Of a DNA stretch of 35,036 bases, positions 30,589-35,036 are shown one piece after another. The translations under genes and the position numbers were made by a program. Source of the stretch: GCA-002840305 sp964609365 (GTDB lineage: Bacteria; Patescibacteriota; Patescibacteriia; Patescibacteriales; UBA12465). Within the stretch, counting starts at the first letter, position 1; every line of letters begins with the position of its first letter. Location of the stretch: contig CAZSRC010000004.1 of the NCBI GenBank assembly GCA_964609365.1, positions 1-35,036 on the forward strand, read 5' to 3'. The notes below the pieces were generated by a model. That model worked only from the letters and a program-made list of their open reading frames with translations, did not search any database and was not told the origin of the DNA.

Positions 30589-32841
30589 CTAATTATCCTG
30601 AGAAAGGGCTAAGTCTATTTGATCAATAAAATTATTAACATCATTTAAATAATTGCTATCTATTTCCAAAATATGCAAAGCTGATTCTCTGGCTTTTTCA
30701 AATTGGCCCACCTGAAAATAATATGAAGCAATTTTAGATAAAACATTTATATCATCAGGACTATTGCTTAAAATTATTTCGTAAACAGATACTAAAGTAT
30801 TTAAATCATTCTTTTCTACAAAATAATTTTCAACCGAGGAAAGAAAATCGCCCCAAGACATTAAAGTAAAACCCTTTAAATCCCCACAAACTTTAAAATT
30901 TTCAAAAAATGGATCAATATTTTTATCTAAGAAATAAAAATGAGCTAATTGACAATAAGGTTCTGGCATTTTTTCATTTAAGGATCTGGCATATTCAATC
31001 TCTTTTAAAGCTCCCTCCTTTTCGCCAAAATTTAATAATAAATTAGCCTTAATCAAATACAAAGGAACTCTACCTGGGCTACTTTCAATAGCCCTATCAA
31101 TAGAAGATAAAGCTAGGCTACTATAATAGGAACTTTTCTCCATATCAGGTTTGTAGAAATAAAATTTTCCAGCTAAATCATAAACTCTTGAAAGACGAGA
31201 TAGAAATAAACTGTCATAAATATTATATTTTTCATTTTTCTCAGCCTGCTCAATCATTAATAAAAGAGCTTTTTCAGCCTCTTCTGATTTAACATTTTTA
31301 TAAAAATGATCTGGAACACTAAGTGCTAAATTTATATATGATTCACGAGCATCTCTTTCTAGTCCAGTTTTATACTCAAAAACTTCTGAATATTTTTTAG
31401 ATCCCTCAATTATTCCATTTTTATGAGTATAAGCATAAGCATCAATAGTTTTTTTGAGCATAGAAAAGGAATTGATATTATTCATTAATGCTAAAAAAAG
31501 AATAATTACAAAAAAAGGTGCTACAAAATATCTTATATTATTGGAAATATTTAAAGCTTGTTCTTTTTTAAAATCAGCTCTATTACCAATTTTAGAATAA
31601 TTAATAAAAGCTAAAATTACCATAAAAGATAAATAAGTAGCAAAAGAATCAAATACTGCCAAATTTTGAACAAAATAAGCAACCAATAAAGCACTCAAAA
31701 TGATTAATTCATTTTTACTAATTTTATCTGGATTATCACTTTCTTGATAAGATTTTATTAAATATATAGCCAAGACAATAAAAATTGACATATAGGCCAA
31801 AAATCCAATAATTCCAGTAGTAGTGGTTATATCTATGATATTGTTATGTGCTCTATCAAAATAAGTTGCACCTCTATCATAGTCATAAAACTTTGGATTG
31901 AAATATTTATCAAAAATTAAAGAGTAATTACCGTGACCAACTCCAAAAATCATACTAACAGGATGATCTGATAGATATTTAGCTGCAGCCTTATAGGAGA
32001 TTAATCTAGTATTTAAAGTAACATTATCACTAGAAAAATCTCTCAAAGCCTTGCCTAAATAACTTTGATCAAAAACAGAATGAGATCTAAAAGCAAACAA
32101 AAGAGAAACTAAAGCAATTAAAAAAATCAAAGATGATAAACTCAATATTTTAATTTTTTTATTTTTAGATATAAAAATAGCTACTAAAATAGCGGTAAAA
32201 ATTCCAAACAACAAACCTAAATGAGAACCGGAAATATCAGCTTTAACAAAACTAATAAAAGTAATAACAAAAGCAATTGAATATATAAACTTTAACCACC
32301 ACTCCTTACTTTTTAGGAAAAATAAAACCTCCAAAAATAAAGCAAAAATCATTAAGGCTGCTACATAGGCTCTATTACCTAATGTTGTATCTGGATTATT
32401 TTTTAAAATTCCATATAAAGCAACTAAAACAACTGAAGAGATAAAAATATTTAATAAGTTTAAATAATCTTTCTTAGTTCTAAAAACAGTAATTATTATA
32501 AAATAAAAAGCCAGAAAATGAAGTAGATGAAAAAAACCCAACATTCTTTCAGCATCACCCCAAAAACTTAAATTAAAATCAACACTAACAACCAGGGACA
32601 TAGCAATAGTAATAAAATAAGCGATCAGAGCCCAGGATAAATAGGATTTTTTTGGTAAATATTTTGGATATTGAATTAAAAAGAAAATTAATACAAGCAA
32701 TAAAATCTCAATTAATATATTGAAACTTATTTGCTTGGAGGAAATAAAAGGAAAAAGCACTCCAGAAAAAACAAAAAATAAACAAATAAATGAGGCAAAA
32801 ACACCCCCCTTGAGAATATTCAAGTAATACTTTTCTGACAT
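30589..32841 (-). CDS. O-antigen-ligase-family (Wzy_C) membrane protein with C-terminal TPR domain
   Basis: This 750-residue protein has about eleven to twelve membrane helices in its first 460 residues. The large external loop holds the Wzy_C signature RAHNNIIDITTTTGIIGFLA, as in O-antigen ligases and polymerases. The C-terminal 280 residues contain several tetratricopeptide repeats (e.g. APLYLIKANLLLNFGEKEGA-like and NVLSKIASYYFQVGQFEKAR). Such ligase-TPR fusions are frequent in CPR and other bacteria and attach or polymerise glycans, including on surface proteins. The neighbouring sugar-phosphate transferases and glycosyltransferases support this. It ends with TAG. The start (MSEKYYLNILKGG) is the first good ATG, and its promoter region is shared with the divergent sugar-phosphate transferase. 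Confidence 0.86.
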   Translation of the reverse strand: MSEKYYLNILKGGVFASFICLFFVFSGVLFPFISSKQISFNILIEILLLVLIFFLIQYPKYLPKKSYLSWALIAYFITIAMSLVVSVDFNLSFWGDAERMLGFFHLLHFLAFYFIIITVFRTKKDYLNLLNIFISSVVLVALYGILKNNPDTTLGNRAYVAALMIFALFLEVLFFLKSKEWWLKFIYSIAFVITFISFVKADISGSHLGLLFGIFTAILVAIFISKNKKIKILSLSSLIFLIALVSLLFAFRSHSVFDQSYLGKALRDFSSDNVTLNTRLISYKAAAKYLSDHPVSMIFGVGHGNYSLIFDKYFNPKFYDYDRGATYFDRAHNNIIDITTTTGIIGFLAYMSIFIVLAIYLIKSYQESDNPDKISKNELIILSALLVAYFVQNLAVFDSFATYLSFMVILAFINYSKIGNRADFKKEQALNISNNIRYFVAPFFVIILFLALMNNINSFSMLKKTIDAYAYTHKNGIIEGSKKYSEVFEYKTGLERDARESYINLALSVPDHFYKNVKSEEAEKALLLMIEQAEKNEKYNIYDSLFLSRLSRVYDLAGKFYFYKPDMEKSSYYSSLALSSIDRAIESSPGRVPLYLIKANLLLNFGEKEGALKEIEYARSLNEKMPEPYCQLAHFYFLDKNIDPFFENFKVCGDLKGFTLMSWGDFLSSVENYFVEKNDLNTLVSVYEIILSNSPDDINVLSKIASYYFQVGQFEKARESALHILEIDSNYLNDVNNFIDQIDLALSQDN

Positions 32842-32844
32842 AGT

Positions 32845-32872
32845 TTGATTTTAAATAATTAATTGTTATAAT
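32845..32872 (+). promoter_or_regulatory. Promoter of the second sugar-phosphate transferase
   Basis: TTGATT (32845-32850), a 16-bp spacer and a perfect TATAAT (32867-32872) precede the ATG by 21 bp, in the 52-bp gap to the divergent ligase gene. Confidence 0.6.
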
Positions 32873-32893
32873 ATAATAAATAACAAAAAAAAT

Positions 32894-34270
32894 ATGAATA
32901 ATAACAAAATAAAACAATTTTTACTATTAATAGTTGATGCTTCGCTTCTTTTCTTCTCTCTGTATATAGGGCTTACTCTTCGCTATCTGAGCACCCCTGA
33001 TAAAAACCTTTGGAATGAGCATCTAAGCTTATTTGTTCCAATATTTATTCTTTGGTTACTTATATTTTATATTAATAGTTTATATGATTTTAGAAAATTT
33101 ATCAACCGAAATAAACTAATAGAACAAATTAGTAAAAGTGTTTTAGCTGCCTTTTTAATTACAATTATATTCTTCTATCTACTACCTAGCTCTAGCCTTA
33201 GTCCAAAAACCAATTTAATTATATTTACTATTAGTTTTTATGTTTTCTTTCTACTTTGGCGAACAGCTTTTTCTTTTATTAATAGAAAATACATCCCGGC
33301 AGTTAATGTAGCGATTATTGGATATAATGAAATAATCAGAAAAACAATTAGTATTATTCAAAAAAATGAACAACTTGGCTATAAAGTTAATTTTATTTTA
33401 GGTGACAGAAACAATGTTTTAATAGAAATAGCTGATCATTATAAAATTGATTTATTAGACGATGTTAATCAATTATCCAGATTAATAAAAAAATATAAAA
33501 TAAATGTTTTAATCCTAGAAAAAGATATTAGTGAAATGAAGGATCTACAAAAAACACTATTTAATTTACTGCCAACAGGAATAAACTACTGTAATCTAAC
33601 TAAGTTTTATGAAGAAATTAGCGGACAAATACCCTTGGAAATATTAAATAAGGGTTGGTTTTTGGAAAATTTAAATTTAGCTAATAAAAGAAATTTTGAA
33701 AGAATAAAACGCCTCTACGACCTAAGTCTTTCTTTTTTTGTATTATTATTATCCCTGCCCTTTTGGCCATTTATTATTATTGCTATTAAATTAGATAGTA
33801 AGGGACCAGTAATATTCAAACAACAACGAGTTGGAAAAAATGGAAAAAACTTCAAATTTTTTAAATTTAGAACTATGAGAATTGAGAATAATAATTTTAA
33901 CCCAACTAGTAAAAATGATCCCCGAATTACAAAATTGGGCAGATTTATGCGCCAAACGAGACTTGATGAAATACCTCAACTTATCAATGTTTTAAAGGGA
34001 GATATGAGCTTTGTTGGACCTCGTCCTGAGAGACCGGAGCTAAGCAAGGATTTGTCTAGTAATATTCCTTTTTATAATATTAGAAATTTAGTAAAACCAG
34101 GTATAACTGGATGGGATCAAATCTCCGGAGAGTATCACTCTCCCTCGATTGAAGATACTTATAAAAAATTACAACATGATTTATTTTATATAAAAAACAG
34201 ATCCTTTTATTTGGATCTGAGTATTATTTTAAAAACTATAAAAACAGCTATGGGAAGAGAAGGAAGATAG
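32894..34270 (+). CDS. Polyprenyl-phosphate sugar-1-phosphate transferase (second copy)
   Basis: This 458-residue enzyme has the same architecture as the one at 21.3-22.8 kb: four N-terminal membrane helices, a middle domain (VAIIGYNEIIRKTISI), the re-entrant membrane hairpin (FFVLLLSLPFWPFIIIAI) and the catalytic domain. Signatures are VIFKQQRVGKNGKNFKFFKF, RTMRIENNNF, DPRITKLGRFMRQTRLDEIP and MSFVGPRPERPEL. The two proteins are clearly different in sequence, so this is not a recent duplication. It may start a second glycan or accept another sugar (glucose, galactose or N-acetylated). It is transcribed away from the ligase gene and ends (TAG) 1 bp from the convergent GT2 gene. Confidence 0.92.
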   Translation: MNNNKIKQFLLLIVDASLLFFSLYIGLTLRYLSTPDKNLWNEHLSLFVPIFILWLLIFYINSLYDFRKFINRNKLIEQISKSVLAAFLITIIFFYLLPSSSLSPKTNLIIFTISFYVFFLLWRTAFSFINRKYIPAVNVAIIGYNEIIRKTISIIQKNEQLGYKVNFILGDRNNVLIEIADHYKIDLLDDVNQLSRLIKKYKINVLILEKDISEMKDLQKTLFNLLPTGINYCNLTKFYEEISGQIPLEILNKGWFLENLNLANKRNFERIKRLYDLSLSFFVLLLSLPFWPFIIIAIKLDSKGPVIFKQQRVGKNGKNFKFFKFRTMRIENNNFNPTSKNDPRITKLGRFMRQTRLDEIPQLINVLKGDMSFVGPRPERPELSKDLSSNIPFYNIRNLVKPGITGWDQISGEYHSPSIEDTYKKLQHDLFYIKNRSFYLDLSIILKTIKTAMGREGR

Positions 34271-34271
34271 T

Positions 34272-35036
34272 TTATTTTATTTTATTTTTATATAGAAACT
34301 GAGAAACTTTTAAAATGACCCTTTTACATATAAAAAAATTGGGTCTTTTTATTTTATTTATATCCCAAGAAAGTAAGAGCTCTCTCCAACCTCTAAATTT
34401 TTGTTTAAGGCTAGATGAGCTAAATCCCCCATCTCTCATCTTAACTAGAGTATTGTTTAGGTAATAAACTTTTATTTTTTCTATTTTTAATAAACGAAGA
34501 ATTAATTCATAATCAGCGGATAATTTTAGATCAGTATTAAAAACTTTATCCAATTTATCATAAACTCTCTTTCTGATAAATAAAGAAGGGTGAGGTATAA
34601 TCCATCCAGAATTTAATTTTTTCTCGCTATACTCCCCGGCTCGCCAAAATCTATTTTCTTTTTTAATATTATCCCTGCTTACATAAACAATATCACCATA
34701 AACTGCGTCTATTTCTTCTCTAGATTCAAAAATTTTATTTACATCTGACAAAACTTGATCGGAATAATAAAAATCATCAGAATTAAGTATTGTAACAATC
34801 TCTCCACTGGCCAAAGAGATGCCCTTATTCATGGCATCATAAAGACCTGAGTCTTTTTCTGATAATATTTTTAAGCTATTTATTTTATTACGATAGCTTT
34901 CCGCAATTTTAAGAGTATCATCAGAAGATAGGCCGTCTATGATAATGTGTTCTATGTCTTGGTGTTTTTGCTTAGAAATACTTTCTAGGGTGTCGGAGAT
35001 TGTTTTTTGGCTGTTATAGGTTGGGCTTATGATTGA
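34272..35036 (-). CDS. GT2-family glycosyltransferase (cut by right edge)
   Basis: The visible 254 residues form the front half and C terminus of a GT-A glycosyltransferase of family 2; the N terminus lies beyond the right edge. An internal ATG at 34832 is not the start, because the open frame continues with SIISPTYNSQKTISDTLESI, IIIDGLSSDDTLKIAESY and LYDAMNKGISLASGEIVTIL. The metal-binding acidic site is NSDDFY, followed by SADYELILRLL with the catalytic-base-like aspartate region. The N-terminal ISPTYNSQKTI places the missing part at only a few residues. The substrate is unknown; such enzymes add one sugar to lipid-linked glycans. It is convergent with the sugar-phosphate transferase gene. 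Confidence 0.88.
   Translation of the reverse strand, partial: SIISPTYNSQKTISDTLESISKQKHQDIEHIIIDGLSSDDTLKIAESYRNKINSLKILSEKDSGLYDAMNKGISLASGEIVTILNSDDFYYSDQVLSDVNKIFESREEIDAVYGDIVYVSRDNIKKENRFWRAGEYSEKKLNSGWIIPHPSLFIRKRVYDKLDKVFNTDLKLSADYELILRLLKIEKIKVYYLNNTLVKMRDGGFSSSSLKQKFRGWRELLLSWDINKIKRPNFFICKRVILKVSQFLYKNKIK

Noticed and set aside
1..35036. Alternative genetic code (UGA or UAG reassigned)
   Set aside because: TGA ends the left-edge gene and TAG ends the ligase-like and sugar-phosphate transferase genes, and apart from rlmH no conserved frame is broken by a stop.

Overview
The window looks like a chromosome segment of a Patescibacteria (CPR) bacterium, probably of the Parcubacteria type. 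The evidence is an AT-rich sequence with short spacers and few clear Shine-Dalgarno sites, a FISUMP-domain type IV pseudopilin, a single-pass membrane protein with the VATTR repeat often seen in CPR genomes, an O-antigen/exopolysaccharide locus, and otherwise compact housekeeping genes. The genetic code appears standard: TGA, TAG and TAA all end intact genes. The lineage call is an inference; no phylogenetic marker was compared.

Left part (1-6.4 kb). After the tail of an unknown + strand gene and a bidirectional terminator, a minus-strand run encodes a Udp-like nucleoside phosphorylase, a class II aldolase, an MtnA-type sugar-1-phosphate isomerase and RlmH. The first three could turn nucleosides or methylthio/deoxyadenosine into DHAP. 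The rlmH frame is broken by an in-frame TAG. Upstream lie a dolichol/phytol-kinase-like membrane protein, an AlkD-type DNA glycosylase, a small hypothetical protein and a VATTR-domain membrane protein.

Centre-left (6.4-13.1 kb). parA, parB and dnaE form a minus-strand run with a recognisable promoter. tRNA-Leu(CAA) and a dGTPase-like HD hydrolase follow on the + strand, each with a promoter and a terminator.

Accessory island (13.1-17.9 kb). This is the most interesting part. Five single-gene units, all on the minus strand, are separated by 90-120 bp imperfect palindromes whose outer boxes match the integron attC core (...TAAC / GTTA...). The genes encode a GNAT acetyltransferase, a RibD-type reductase, a nucleoside deoxyribosyltransferase, a SAM methyltransferase and an unknown 427-residue protein. 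No integrase lies in the window, so this is an integron cassette array, or a cluster of attC sites without its integrase, between mnmA and the dGTPase-like gene. Each cassette also has its own terminal inverted repeat (about 20-72 bp). In the excised circular cassette these repeats would flank attC and extend its hairpin stem.

Right part (17.9-35 kb). mnmA is followed by a surface-polysaccharide locus: two GT4 glycosyltransferases, two polyprenyl-phosphate sugar-1-phosphate transferases about 10 kb apart, an O-antigen-ligase/TPR protein and an edge-truncated GT2. Interleaved are the RNase P RNA, a 1336-residue secreted multidomain protein (permuted papain-like peptidase, two lamin-tail domains, two LamG-like domains), a membrane-anchored unknown, the FISUMP pseudopilin and a SIMPL-domain protein. 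Together these suggest a cell-envelope region.
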